Shown here: positions 1-8,290 of the stretch, piece after piece
Position numbering within the stretch: the first letter of the stretch is position 1
Layout: each line of letters starts with the position of its first letter
Source of the DNA: Oscillibacter valericigenes Sjm18-20
Lineage (GTDB): Bacteria; Bacillota; Clostridia; Oscillospirales; Oscillospiraceae
NCBI GenBank assembly: GCA_000283575.1
Contig: AP012044.1
Location: forward strand, 3,906,001 to 3,970,000
DNA: 64,000 bases
Direction of reading: 5' to 3'
The notes under the pieces: model-generated
The model's input: only the letters and a program-made list of their open reading frames with translations
Told to the model about the DNA's origin: nothing
The model's database searches: none
Program-made: the position numbers and the translations under genes

Positions 1-272
1 CTGAAATTCTGACCGTGCCACAAATTACGGCACACCGCTATTCTATCGAATTATAATATTCATTATATAGTTATCCCGTTTAAATTACAACGCTTTCCCG
101 TATTTTCTCCCGTGCTCTTTCCATAGTTGGAAAGGCTCTGCACATGAAAAGCCGTCGCATTTTTCTATCTTTTTCGGACACATGGCCGGCCCGCAGTGTT
201 TTTCTCAAAGCTTCACAAGAGAGACGCATTTAACAGCCTGATAAAAAATTGTAATATTTTTTCTAAAACCAG

Positions 273-301
273 TTGACAAAAACGGCTTCTTCGTGTATTC
301 T
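273..301 (+). promoter_or_regulatory. Promoter of the tRNA-Val gene
   Basis: A -35 box TTGACA (273-278) and a -10 box TATTCT (296-301) are separated by exactly 17 bases and end 15 bases before the tRNA. This is a near-consensus sigma-A promoter. The 272 bases before it hold no convincing gene. Confidence 0.75.
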
Positions 302-316
302 ATATCCGTTCGCTTC

Positions 317-393
317 GGACGATTAGCTCAGCTGGCTAGAGCACCTGCTTGACGTGCAGGGGGTCACAGGTTCGAGTCCTGTATCGTCCACCA
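317..393 (+). tRNA. tRNA-Val (anticodon GAC)
   Basis: The acceptor arm GGACGAT (317-323) pairs with ATCGTCC (383-389). The anticodon stem CCTGC/GCAGG encloses the loop TTGACGT, giving anticodon GAC (valine). The T arm is ACAGG-TTCGAGT-CCTGT, and CCA is encoded at 391-393. The 3' end faces a tyrosine integrase gene 83 bases away, the usual arrangement when a tRNA serves as attachment site. No second copy of the tRNA 3' end was found elsewhere in the window. Confidence 0.96.
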
Positions 394-438
394 AAAAATC
401 CTTAGAGCCACAATGGTTCTAAGGATTTTTATTTTTTT
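394..438 (+). terminator. Rho-independent terminator after tRNA-Val
   Basis: A long stem pairs 394-410 with 414-430 (core ATCCTTAG / CTAAGGAT) and is followed by a T-rich run. It would also work as a terminator for the convergent integrase gene. Just beyond it, TGTTGACA occurs twice (452-459 and 463-470), which could be integrase arm sites. Confidence 0.8.
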
Positions 439-475
439 CAAATATTTAATTTGTTGACATTATGTTGACAACCGC

Positions 476-1582
476 TTATTTTAGCTTTTTCATTTTCTTC
501 TTCAGCATATCGACATCATCTTGAATATAGAAGTCCATTGTAGTTTCATATTTTGCATGGCCCATAAGCTCTTGCAAGGCTTCCTGGGAAATACTAGGCT
601 TAGCACCACGGGTAGCAAAGGTATATCTACAAGTATGGGGCTTCATCGGTCGATCTTCGGATCTGATTCCTAGGCGTTCTAGTGTTGGATAATACTCTCG
701 GCTTCTGAAATTGTGATCATCCTTATTGCCTGCGTACCCACTCAGAAATAAATCTTCTTTTGCTTCTTTCATGAATTCCTGCACATAAGCAAGTATCTCC
801 GGATGAATCGGGACGATGCGGTTTTTACCAGCCTCGGTTTTTTCTCCTCCAGTAAAAATTCCTTTTTCAAGATTGACTCCAGCTTTGGGGAGTTGCAACA
901 ACTCATTAATCCGAAAGCCAGTATAAATAAGCATCAGAATAATCTTTGATGTATCGTTTGTTTTGGCATCAACCTTAAGCATTTTAATTTCTTTTTCCGT
1001 AAAGACAAGGCGATCCGGACGTTTACTTTTTGGAAGTCGTAGAAATAGCGCGTAGTTTTTATCAAGAATATCTTCACGCATTGCTACTTTACACAGTTGA
1101 CTATATAGGCCTCTTATTTTTTCACACTGAGATCTGGAACGCCCTTTACTAACCTGCTCATCTACGAGCTTTTGAACATCCTCAGTGCGAATATCCCGCA
1201 TTTTATTTTCTTTGAGCGGTTCAAACAATGACCACGCTAGATCATACGATTCCTTTCCTTTTTCAGACAACGCCGGATAGTGTTCCTGTTTCCAGAGTTC
1301 CCGCACCTCTTCTAACGTAAAGTTATAGGCTTCTGAAACAGGTTTCTTCTGTATCTTTTCCAAGGTTTCGATGGCCGAAGCCTTTGTGGGGTAGGAACCA
1401 AGAAAAATTCCATTCTTTTTGATGCCCCAAGGCTTCACGCGGTTTCCTCCAAGTTTATAGATGCAGCCGGTACCGTTTGGGCGCTTTTTCGCCTTACGGT
1501 TCTGAGTGCCAAGCCGCTTTCCACAATAGCAGCAAACGATGGCGTCATCTGGAATTAACTTATGACATTTTAGACACTCCAT
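476..1582 (-). CDS. Tyrosine recombinase / integrase with N-terminal zinc ribbon
   Basis: A 368-residue site-specific recombinase expected to integrate and excise a mobile element at the neighbouring tRNA-Val. Starting at the ATG at 1582, which has a GGAGG ribosome site 6-7 bases upstream, the protein opens with a zinc ribbon (C3, C6, C17, C20). An arm-binding and core-binding region follows, then the catalytic domain: first Arg in TGFRINELL, HTCRYTFA (H-x-x-R), LMGHAKYETTMDFY (GH and the nucleophile Tyr). The full catalytic set is present and the length is normal, so it looks functional. Whether it serves the left element, the prophage, or a now-composite element cannot be told, because attR was not found. 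Confidence 0.93.
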   Translation of the reverse strand: MECLKCHKLIPDDAIVCCYCGKRLGTQNRKAKKRPNGTGCIYKLGGNRVKPWGIKKNGIFLGSYPTKASAIETLEKIQKKPVSEAYNFTLEEVRELWKQEHYPALSEKGKESYDLAWSLFEPLKENKMRDIRTEDVQKLVDEQVSKGRSRSQCEKIRGLYSQLCKVAMREDILDKNYALFLRLPKSKRPDRLVFTEKEIKMLKVDAKTNDTSKIILMLIYTGFRINELLQLPKAGVNLEKGIFTGGEKTEAGKNRIVPIHPEILAYVQEFMKEAKEDLFLSGYAGNKDDHNFRSREYYPTLERLGIRSEDRPMKPHTCRYTFATRGAKPSISQEALQELMGHAKYETTMDFYIQDDVDMLKKKMKKLK

Positions 1583-1641
1583 ACAATGCCTCCTAAAAAT
1601 GCGATGACTTAAAAGCTCATAAGGAAGTAAAATATTTTCTT

Positions 1642-1673
1642 GAATGCGTTGTGGCTTAAGCCACAACGCATTC
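1642..1673. repeat. 32-bp perfect palindrome
   Basis: Bases 1642-1657 are the exact reverse complement of 1658-1673 (arm GAATGCGTTGTGGCTT). The palindrome covers the stop codon of the serine-recombinase remnant (stop at 1656-1658) and lies 60 bases upstream of the integrase start. It could be a terminator without a T-run, a recombination scar or a protein-binding site. Confidence 0.85.
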
Positions 1674-1874
1674 CTTCTGTTCCGGGATTTCAACAACAAA
1701 GTTATACTGAATCGTAATCTTCTGTATCCGCTTTCCATCAATCTTTTCCGGCGCGTAGACCAGAATCCGGTCAATGAACTCATTCAGAATCGTGGCGCTC
1801 AACCCCGGAAGCTCTGTGTAATTGCCACTTAAAAAGCCCTCTACAGTGACCACCCGATGTTCCTGCTGATCCAA
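1656..1874 (-). pseudogene. C-terminal remnant of a large serine recombinase (DUF4368 tail)
   Basis: About 72 codons resemble the extreme C-terminus of TnpX/Tn4451-type large serine recombinases, the part called DUF4368. Recognisable pieces are LNEFIDRILVYAPEKIDGKR and the beta-rich ending ITIQYNFVVEIP. The catalytic resolvase domain, several hundred residues expected upstream, is absent: the sequence runs directly into the LysR gene. It is therefore a truncated relic of an earlier element or of a deletion. No start codon with a ribosome site is convincing. Confidence 0.7.
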
Positions 1875-1902
1875 TTATTTTATACATCGTATAATGTACA
1901 GA

Positions 1903-2847
1903 TTATAACTCTGCATTGCCTGTGGACAATTGCTGCTTCATGCTGTCAATAAATACCCGTGCCAAATTGGAGAGATAGGCATCTTTACGATAAACAACGC
2001 CCAGATCCCATACGAGGTCCTGCACATCTGCAGTGAAATATGTAACAGCGCCAGGATGCTGGCAGACTTTAGCTCCGGCGCCAGGCACAAAAGTACACCC
2101 CATTCCCTGAGAAACCAGATTAATAGCAGTGGTAAGATTTCCGGTTTCCAAAAGAATATCTGGTTCTATATGATGTTTTCCCAGTGCATACATCACTTCA
2201 TGGGTAAGGTTTTGACCGGATTTAGTTGGGATCAGAGGCATATGCTGAAGAATATCCAGCGGTGCCACCGGATGACCGCTGATAATGCGACAGTCCTGCA
2301 GAAGCTTTTGCACATAAGGATGTTGCGTGGGCGCAGCGAGCAAAATTTGCTCCTCACAGATAATCTCACAGGTCAGCTTGCCGTAGTTCAGTGTGCGAGG
2401 TATATTTATAACGGCAATGTCAATTTTATCATTCATTAAGGCTGCTTCCAATTGAACGGATCGGCCCTCTGTTAATACCAGGCGAATATCAGGATATTTC
2501 TGATGAAAAGCAGGAAATATGTCTGGCAATAAGCTGGCGCCACGCCAGAGGGCAATGCCCAAACGAAGCTTTCCGCTTGTCTGATTTTCAATATCCTGAA
2601 ATTCCTTTTGTACATTTTCATCCAATTGCTTGACTTGTTTTACATATTGGTAATAGCGTTCACCAATGTACGTCAAACGCAGTGGAGAGGTGTTATGGTC
2701 AAATAACTCGACACCCAAACTGCTTTCCAGCCGTTTGAGATACTGACTTAAGGATGGCTGCGAAACATAAAGTTGCTCTGCTGCTTTGGTAAGACTGCCA
2801 GACGCTGCTATGGCAATGAAATACTCAAAATTTCGAAATACTAACAT
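1903..2847 (-). CDS. LysR-family transcriptional regulator
   Basis: A 314-residue LTTR. The N-terminal winged helix-turn-helix is clear (residues ~1-60, with GSLTKAAEQLYVSQPSLSQ as recognition region), followed by a type-2 periplasmic-binding-protein effector domain. It is divergent from the transporter-dehydrogenase-aldolase cassette at 3090-6131, with a 242-base shared control region. By family rule it probably activates that operon in response to one of its acids and represses itself. The ATG at 2847 was chosen because it aligns with the usual LysR N-terminus (LxxFxxFxxIA). A TTG at 2862 is the alternative. Confidence 0.92.
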   Translation of the reverse strand: MLVFRNFEYFIAIAASGSLTKAAEQLYVSQPSLSQYLKRLESSLGVELFDHNTSPLRLTYIGERYYQYVKQVKQLDENVQKEFQDIENQTSGKLRLGIALWRGASLLPDIFPAFHQKYPDIRLVLTEGRSVQLEAALMNDKIDIAVINIPRTLNYGKLTCEIICEEQILLAAPTQHPYVQKLLQDCRIISGHPVAPLDILQHMPLIPTKSGQNLTHEVMYALGKHHIEPDILLETGNLTTAINLVSQGMGCTFVPGAGAKVCQHPGAVTYFTADVQDLVWDLGVVYRKDAYLSNLARVFIDSMKQQLSTGNAEL

Positions 2848-2861
2848 AAGGTCCCTTTCCA

Positions 2862-2883
2862 ATTATAACGCGCATATTATAAT
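2862..2883. promoter_or_regulatory. Likely LysR operator in the divergent control region
   Basis: An inverted repeat, ATTATAA (2862-2868) and TTATAAT (2877-2883) with an 8-base spacer, lies immediately upstream of the LysR gene. AT-rich dyads with a T-N11-A core are typical LysR sites. The rest of 2884-3089 shows no other obvious signal apart from the ribosome site of the next gene. Confidence 0.5.
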
Positions 2884-3089
2884 TCACATAATAGCATATG
2901 TCTTTGACGAATACAACAATAAACGTTAATATATGTGTCAGAAAGGCAAAGATGTGCACAAATTTCGCCTGCTGTAAAAACCCCTTCCGGCTGTTTTAGT
3001 GGCGACGGTCATAAAATAGGCGGCGTACAGGATCACTTAAACGAAAACATAGGATAAGATGTAAGAAGAATAGATATAGGAGGAAACAT

Positions 3090-4361
3090 ATGAGTCCCGC
3101 AATTATAACGTTACTCGTATTGTTGGTCATGGTCATTTTCTTCGTGACGGACAAGCTCCCTGCAGCTCTGGTATCCATGCTGGGTGGCAGCGTCCTTGTC
3201 GTCTGCGGGATCATAGAACCAGCCAAGCTGTTTTCCGCATTCTCTGGCAGTACCATCGTCTTGGTAGCTGCCATGATGGTAGTGGGCTCTGCCCTGTTTC
3301 ACACCGGCATCGCCGCCAAGATGGCAGACGTGCTGGTCAAAGTTACCGGTCACTCTGAAAACGGCATTATGATTGCTTTCATGCTGGTATCTACCATTAT
3401 TTCTGCCATTTGCAGCGGCGTGGCCGTGGTGGCCATGCTGTTGCCCATCGTCATCAGTGTCAGCAAGCGGGCTGGCGTCTCCGTTTCCCGCCAGCTGATC
3501 CCCATGTCCTTTGCCGCTAGCTTCGGCTGCAATTTGACCTTGATGGGCGCTGCCAGCAATGTAGTGGTCAACGGCGCTCTGCAAGATCTGGGTGTTTCCA
3601 CCATGAGTTTCTTCGAACTTGGCAAAGTAGGTATTCCCATTTCTATCGCAGGCATTCTGTTCTTCCTGACCATCGGAAAAAGGTTCCTGACCCCCGGTGA
3701 CACGGCCGACCAAGAGTATCTGGAGGAGTACACCGGAAGCAACAAGGCCGTGGAGTTCAACAAAGTGAAAGCCGGACTGTGTTTGGTTATCTTGGCTATC
3801 CTGCTGGTGGTGATGGCCGCCGGCATTGACTGGCTACCCATGTATCTGGTGGCTGCCTTTGGTGCCTTTATCTTGGTATTGACGGGCTGCATCAAGCAGA
3901 ATGACGCCTACAAGTCCATTGATCTTTCCACCCTTTTTATTGTGGCTGGCATGAGTGCCGTTTCTGCTGGCATGAGCAGCAGCGGTGCTGGAACCCTTAT
4001 TGCCGATACTGCCGTGAAGCTGCTGGGCGAGCACCCCAACAAGATGGTAGTGCTATTCATTATTCTGGTACTGGTGACCCTTTTGACCAACGCCATGATG
4101 AACACCTCGACCGCCCTGCTGGTGACCCCGCTGTTTATTCCAGTGGTCCAGGCTTTTGGTATGAACACCACCGCTGTGGCCGTAGCTATTTGCGTGGCTG
4201 CTTCCTCTCCATTTCTGTCTCCTGTGGGAAGTGGCACCAACACCCTCATTATTCGTCCCGGCAATCTGAAGTTCATGGATTTCTTCCGTCCTGGCTTGGG
4301 CCTGAGTGTTGTAGTCCTCATCGTATCCATGATTTTCATTCCTCTATTCTGGCCCCTGTAA
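3090..4361 (+). CDS. DASS/SLC13-type anion transporter (di/tricarboxylate:cation family)
   Basis: A 423-residue integral membrane protein of the divalent anion:sodium symporter / CitM-ArsB superfamily. It is almost entirely hydrophobic with about 11-12 membrane segments. Two inverted halves each carry a Ser-Asn-type substrate motif: near residue 155 (NLTLMGAASNVVVNG) and near residue 375 (SPFLSPVGSGTNTLI). The start has a strong AGGAGG ribosome site 7 bases upstream. First gene of a tight operon (21-base gaps) with a 2-hydroxyacid dehydrogenase and an RraA-type aldolase, so it probably imports the carboxylate they degrade. Exact substrate unknown. Confidence 0.87.
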   Translation: MSPAIITLLVLLVMVIFFVTDKLPAALVSMLGGSVLVVCGIIEPAKLFSAFSGSTIVLVAAMMVVGSALFHTGIAAKMADVLVKVTGHSENGIMIAFMLVSTIISAICSGVAVVAMLLPIVISVSKRAGVSVSRQLIPMSFAASFGCNLTLMGAASNVVVNGALQDLGVSTMSFFELGKVGIPISIAGILFFLTIGKRFLTPGDTADQEYLEEYTGSNKAVEFNKVKAGLCLVILAILLVVMAAGIDWLPMYLVAAFGAFILVLTGCIKQNDAYKSIDLSTLFIVAGMSAVSAGMSSSGAGTLIADTAVKLLGEHPNKMVVLFIILVLVTLLTNAMMNTSTALLVTPLFIPVVQAFGMNTTAVAVAICVAASSPFLSPVGSGTNTLIIRPGNLKFMDFFRPGLGLSVVVLIVSMIFIPLFWPL

Positions 4362-4382
4362 GGTAAAAAAGAGGTATTTAAA

Positions 4383-5426
4383 ATGAATGCAATTGTTATA
4401 GACAAAGATTATGGTAGCGTGACTGCCGAGGAACTGGACTGTGTGGCTACCGCTTACGCAGCCGCTGGGATTCAGCTGAAACGGCTGGATTACCAAGTGG
4501 TGGCCACCCAGCAGAAGGAACCTACCGAGGACGAGATTATCGCTGGCTGCAAAGACGCTATGGCCATTCTGGCTACCGGAAATCCGCCAATCTCCCGTAA
4601 GGTGCTGGAGGCTCTGCCGCAAGTTAAATTTGTGCAGCGGTTTGGTGCCGGTGTCAACAGCATCGACTTGGACGCTGCGGCGGATCTGGGGGTCATGGTG
4701 CTGAACCTCCCTGGCTTCTGCGCCAAGGAGCTGGCGGATGTGGCCACTGCCATGATCATGAGCCTTATCCGGAATACGGCTTATTATGATCGGGAAGTCC
4801 GCAAGGGCAACTGGCCCAAGTGCAAATATCTGCTGCCGCCCGACGTACGGGAATTGACGCTGGGTCTCTATGGCTTTGGTCTGGCAGGCCGTTATCTCCA
4901 CGACATCTTCTACAAGGGCTTCGGCACCAAGGTCATCGCCTGCGATCCCTATGTCAGCGACACCATCAAAGGTCAATATCCGGATGTGCACTTTGTGTCG
5001 TTCGATGAATTGGTTACTAACAGCGACATCATCTCTATTCATGTCATTTTGACACCGGAAACTACCCATGTGTTCAACCGGGAAGTTTTCAAAGAGATGA
5101 AAGACTCGGCCATGATTATCAATACCAGCCGCGGTCCTGTAATTAATAATGACGATCTGGCGTGGGCTCTGGAAACTGGAGAGATCCGCTATGCAGGACT
5201 GGATACTGTAGAGCGGGAGCCGCTGCCGGAAAAAGATCCTTTCAAGACGTTGGATAATATCATCGTCAATCCCCACTGCGGAAGCTATGGAGTTGGCAGT
5301 AAGAAAACGCAGATTCAGATGACCTGCGATATCGTTCCGCAGGCAGTCACAACCGGTAAAGTGCCGGGGCGCTGCGTGGCAAATAAGGCTGTACTTAGTA
5401 AGAATGTCGGCTATCAGTTTATTTAA
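4383..5426 (+). CDS. D-2-hydroxyacid dehydrogenase (phosphoglycerate dehydrogenase-like)
   Basis: A 347-residue NAD(P)-dependent oxidoreductase of the D-isomer-specific 2-hydroxyacid dehydrogenase family, which interconverts a 2-hydroxy acid and a 2-oxo acid. The split catalytic domain surrounds a Rossmann domain with GLYGFGLAGRYL (GxGxxG, residues ~163-174). Catalytic residues are visible: Arg in NTSRGPVIN, Glu in DTVEREPLP, and His in NPHCGSYGV. There is no ACT domain, so it is unlikely to be the serine-pathway SerA. Middle gene of the cassette: it would oxidise the imported hydroxy acid and hand an oxo acid to the RraA-like enzyme. Confidence 0.88.
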   Translation: MNAIVIDKDYGSVTAEELDCVATAYAAAGIQLKRLDYQVVATQQKEPTEDEIIAGCKDAMAILATGNPPISRKVLEALPQVKFVQRFGAGVNSIDLDAAADLGVMVLNLPGFCAKELADVATAMIMSLIRNTAYYDREVRKGNWPKCKYLLPPDVRELTLGLYGFGLAGRYLHDIFYKGFGTKVIACDPYVSDTIKGQYPDVHFVSFDELVTNSDIISIHVILTPETTHVFNREVFKEMKDSAMIINTSRGPVINNDDLAWALETGEIRYAGLDTVEREPLPEKDPFKTLDNIIVNPHCGSYGVGSKKTQIQMTCDIVPQAVTTGKVPGRCVANKAVLSKNVGYQFI

Positions 5427-5447
5427 CATGCATGGAGGAATTTAACT

Positions 5448-6131
5448 ATGTCTGTCGGATGCAAAATTATTAAAGATTTCCAACGCCCAGCGCCGGAATT
5501 GGTAACCCGGTTTAAGGATATGCCCGTGGCCAATATCGATGATAATATGAACCGTATTGCGGCGGTGGATGCTGCCATCGAACCCATTGGTTACAAAGGT
5601 CAGCTGCTGGGAACTGCTTTTACCGTCCGGGTTGCGCAGGGAGATAACCTGATGTTCCACGCTGCCATGGATCTGGCTAAGCCCGGTGATGTCATCGTAA
5701 TCGATGCTGGCGGCTTCACCGACCGAGCTATCTTTGGTGAGTTGATGGCCACCTACTGCAAATCTCGTGGTATCAGGGGCATTGTCTGCGATGGTGCCAT
5801 CCGGGACCGTGGCGGTCTGGCTGCTATGGAGAACTTCCACGTCTACGCCCGCTCTGCCACTCCCAACGGTCCTTATAAAAATGGTCCTGGTGAGATCAAT
5901 GTCCCCGTGGTCATCGGCGGCAAGGTCGTAAATCCTGGTGATATTGTCGTGGGCGATGATGACGGCGTACTGTTTATTGACCCTGCAGTTGCCAATGAAC
6001 TTGCGGATGCTACGGAAACGGTTGAAAAGAAGGAATCTGCCATCATGGAGCATATTCTCAATGATGGCACCTATACCCGCCCGTGGGTGGGCGAAAAGCT
6101 GATGGTAATTGGCTGCGAGATTGTTGGATAA
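5448..6131 (+). CDS. RraA-family protein (4-hydroxy-4-methyl-2-oxoglutarate aldolase / oxaloacetate decarboxylase type)
   Basis: A 227-residue RraA/HMG-aldolase family protein. Visible signatures are the early PVANIDDNM, the central GGFTDRAIFGELMA (metal/ligand region), and GIVCDGAIRDRGGL carrying the Arg-Asp pair that binds pyruvyl substrate and metal in class II HMG/CHA aldolases. Such enzymes cleave 4-hydroxy-2-oxo acids or decarboxylate oxaloacetate. RNase E-inhibiting RraA shares the fold, but genomic context points to catabolism. Last gene of the operon, 21 bases after the dehydrogenase and followed by a terminator. Confidence 0.87.
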   Translation: MSVGCKIIKDFQRPAPELVTRFKDMPVANIDDNMNRIAAVDAAIEPIGYKGQLLGTAFTVRVAQGDNLMFHAAMDLAKPGDVIVIDAGGFTDRAIFGELMATYCKSRGIRGIVCDGAIRDRGGLAAMENFHVYARSATPNGPYKNGPGEINVPVVIGGKVVNPGDIVVGDDDGVLFIDPAVANELADATETVEKKESAIMEHILNDGTYTRPWVGEKLMVIGCEIVG

Positions 6132-6226
6132 AAGCAGACTAATTACAGTACTATTTTGAGCGTGAAACAGGCAATTCTCTCGTACAACATAACGCTTTCT
6201 ATGTGTTGCAAACAAGTAGACATAAA

Positions 6227-6264
6227 AAAGCAGAGATCATCATAAGTGATGATCTCTGCTTTCT
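6227..6264 (+). terminator. Strong hairpin terminator after the acid-utilisation operon
   Basis: A nearly perfect stem, AAAGCAGAGATCATC with its complement GATGATCTCTGCTTT around a 4-6 base loop, is flanked by A-run and T-rich sides, so it can act in both directions. It separates the metabolic cassette from the repressor gene. The remaining bases to 6365 hold nothing recognisable. Confidence 0.8.
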
Positions 6265-6365
6265 CTATATCGTGGTTTCTACTGTAATGTTGCGGCTACT
6301 TCATCTGGCATACTCTCTTAAGTCACCGCTTCTTTATATTCACGTTCAAAACAACGGTGGCTATT

Positions 6366-6983
6366 TTATGCCTTGATTTTTGCCCTCAACTCAACAACAA
6401 TGCCAATAATTTGAACAGGGATTTTCGAACATTCTTCGTGAGAGAAAAATCTCGGCTGAAAAGCCACCGGATTATTTGGTATGAGCCAAATCCCCCCTGC
6501 TTCTTTTCGAATATTTTTAACAGTGGCACTATCGCCATTTACTAAGACAACGGCAACATCACCAGAGTCTGCATCCAATTGCTTTCTAACGATAACAACA
6601 TCACCTTCACACATCCGTGGTGCCATTGAATCACCGCGAAGTCTTAGGCCAAAATATTCACCTCTAGAAGCCAATTCTCTGCTGATTTCCTCGTAGTCAA
6701 GAATATCTTGAATAGCCTCTATTGGGATACCAGCGGCTACATCTCCTAGTACTGGTATCATAACGCCCTTATGCGACGCTGATTCAGTTTGCCGACCAAG
6801 GAGGTAGTCAACAGTAACACTAAAATAATCCGCTATTCTAGTTTTAACATCGTCACTTGGAACGCGATCATTATTCTCATATTGACATAATGTTGAATTC
6901 GCCATATGAAGATTTTGTGCAAGTTCCTTTTGGCTGAGATGTTTACCTTCACGTAAGGCTCGAATTCTTGAACCAAGCGTCAT
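6366..6983 (-). CDS. CI/LexA-like repressor (XRE HTH + S24 peptidase)
   Basis: A 205-residue phage/ICE-type repressor. Residues 1-65 form an XRE helix-turn-helix (SQKELAQNLHMANSTLCQYE). The C-terminal half is an S24 auto-cleaving domain, with the Ala-Gly cleavage site in DVAAGIP, catalytic Ser in GDSMAPRM and catalytic Lys in SATVKNI. It should hold the element quiescent and be inactivated by RecA after DNA damage. It is divergent from a small Cro-like gene across a 150-base operator region. Length and catalytic residues are complete. Confidence 0.92.
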   Translation of the reverse strand: MTLGSRIRALREGKHLSQKELAQNLHMANSTLCQYENNDRVPSDDVKTRIADYFSVTVDYLLGRQTESASHKGVMIPVLGDVAAGIPIEAIQDILDYEEISRELASRGEYFGLRLRGDSMAPRMCEGDVVIVRKQLDADSGDVAVVLVNGDSATVKNIRKEAGGIWLIPNNPVAFQPRFFSHEECSKIPVQIIGIVVELRAKIKA

Positions 6984-7057
6984 TGTATATCTCCCTCCCC
7001 AGCGTTCACGCTTTGCAAATATAGACTAACACCAAGTTCACGACCTGAAAATACAAA

Positions 7058-7109
7058 TTCTCACAATGTGAAAGTTTTTATTGACGTTTGCTAAATGTGA
7101 ATTTATAAT
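7058..7109 (+). promoter_or_regulatory. Switch promoter and repressor operator
   Basis: A consensus promoter drives the Cro-side genes: TTGACG (7081-7086), a 17-base spacer, TATAAT (7104-7109). An 11-bp palindrome TCACAATGTGA (7061-7071) lies just upstream, and the half-site ATGTGAA recurs inside the spacer (7094-7100). The repeated half-sites around a single promoter suit binding by the divergent CI-like and Cro-like proteins. Confidence 0.75.
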
Positions 7110-7133
7110 AAGTTACAGCTAGGAGTTGATTTC

Positions 7134-7343
7134 ATGACAAAACTAGAGCAAGTACGGGTTAAGCAGAATTACTCACAAAAAGAAATTGCTAATGCAGTGG
7201 GTATTGCAGTATCTACTTACTGCCAGTACGAAAATGGTGTCAGGAGTATCCCCATCCATATTGCCAATGCGATTGCAGAAAAATTAAATTATTCGAGGGA
7301 TGATATTTTTTTGCCCACAAAATTCACAGTTAGCAAATTGTAA
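7134..7343 (+). CDS. Cro-like small XRE DNA-binding protein
   Basis: A 69-residue single-domain helix-turn-helix protein (KEIANAVGIAVSTYCQYE as helix-turn-helix), with a TAGGAG ribosome site upstream. It is transcribed away from the CI-like repressor from the 7081-7109 promoter. By position and size it is the Cro counterpart of the switch. Its recognition helix resembles that of the repressor (STLCQYE versus STYCQYE), which suggests the two share operators. Confidence 0.85.
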   Translation: MTKLEQVRVKQNYSQKEIANAVGIAVSTYCQYENGVRSIPIHIANAIAEKLNYSRDDIFLPTKFTVSKL

Positions 7344-7364
7344 AACTTTCAGGAGGGAGCAATA

Positions 7365-7592
7365 ATGCCTCACATTGAAACAATGACATTAAATGAACTT
7401 GCTGAATCTATGCGTCAGCTAGGATTGACAGTTAATAATAACGCGCTGGCATCTGCAATTGAAGCGGGCCTTTATCCATTTGCAATTTGTTATCGGTCAA
7501 AAGAATCAAACTCACATAGACATTTTGAAATTTATCGAAAACTATTTAACCAATGGGTTGCTGAGCGCGCCTCAGATGGTGGCGTCGCATAG
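7365..7592 (+). CDS. Small HTH / excisionase-like protein
   Basis: A 75-residue protein with a GGAGGGAG ribosome site. The N-terminal half (LNELAESMRQLGLTVNNNAL) looks like a helix-turn-helix. Such small ORFs directly after Cro in integrated elements are often recombination directionality factors or DNA-binding accessory proteins, so an Xis role is an inference from position. Its stop is TAG (7590-7592), one of the few amber stops in the window. Confidence 0.55.
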   Translation: MPHIETMTLNELAESMRQLGLTVNNNALASAIEAGLYPFAICYRSKESNSHRHFEIYRKLFNQWVAERASDGGVA

Positions 7593-7729
7593 TTGTTCTA
7601 TTTGCACCTTGAAAAGTCCATACAGGTACGCATTCAAATACGTAGCTATTGAAGATATTACCAGATATTAGGCAAAAATAAAAGCCCGAATTGTGAACGT
7701 TTTAAGAGAGAGGAAGGAGGTGATACGAC

Positions 7730-8290
7730 ATGGGAAGCAATGATACTATTATTGAAGAAATAATTCGAAGCTATCCGACGCTATCGGAGAAAATGCGCAG
7801 CCTGAAATATGCCATAAGCAGTAGCCACGGCAAAGACCCAACGGCAAGCGCGGCTTCGGTGGAACTGCCAGCGGAAGATCAGCGGCGTTATAAAGCCATC
7901 GTCTCAGCAATAGGTCATACAATGGAAGCGTATCAAGATGGATCAATGCGAATGCTGTTCATTCGGGCTTTCTATTGGGATAATACGCCTGTAGATGCGG
8001 TGATTCTGAAAAAGGTTTCCTGCTTTAACGCCCGGGAATACCGATACGACTTTATTCAAGCCGTATCCCAGCGGCTTCAATTGTGCTCTTGTTCAGATTG
8101 TATTTATTGGCGAAAGCTCTTTACAGGTAAATCCGGATCTGATGTTAACGCTTGCTTGTACTGTAATGATACCGGCAGGCTGCGTGTTCATGATGGAAAG
8201 CGATGCTATTCCAAACAGCTTGAAAACAAAGTAAGTCAGGCAACAGATGCAAATAGCGCCCCAGCTCAAAAACCGGAGGTCTCAGCATGA
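7730..8290 (+). CDS. Hypothetical cysteine-motif protein of the left element
   Basis: A 186-residue protein that I do not recognise. The N-terminal ~65 residues are charged and probably helical. The middle (YKAIVSAIGHTMEAY onward) looks globular. The C-terminal third has two CxxC-type pairs (CSCSDCIYW and ACLYCNDTG) that could bind zinc, followed by a polar tail. A good AGGAGGTGATACGAC ribosome region precedes the ATG. Its stop overlaps the start of the next gene (ATGA), so the two are translationally coupled. The 7593-7729 gap holds no clear feature. Confidence 0.6.
   Translation: MGSNDTIIEEIIRSYPTLSEKMRSLKYAISSSHGKDPTASAASVELPAEDQRRYKAIVSAIGHTMEAYQDGSMRMLFIRAFYWDNTPVDAVILKKVSCFNAREYRYDFIQAVSQRLQLCSCSDCIYWRKLFTGKSGSDVNACLYCNDTGRLRVHDGKRCYSKQLENKVSQATDANSAPAQKPEVSA

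Noticed and set aside
3111..4405. Long antisense frames opposite the transporter gene
   Set aside because: Composition shadows of a high-GC coding region, without ribosome sites or family resemblance.
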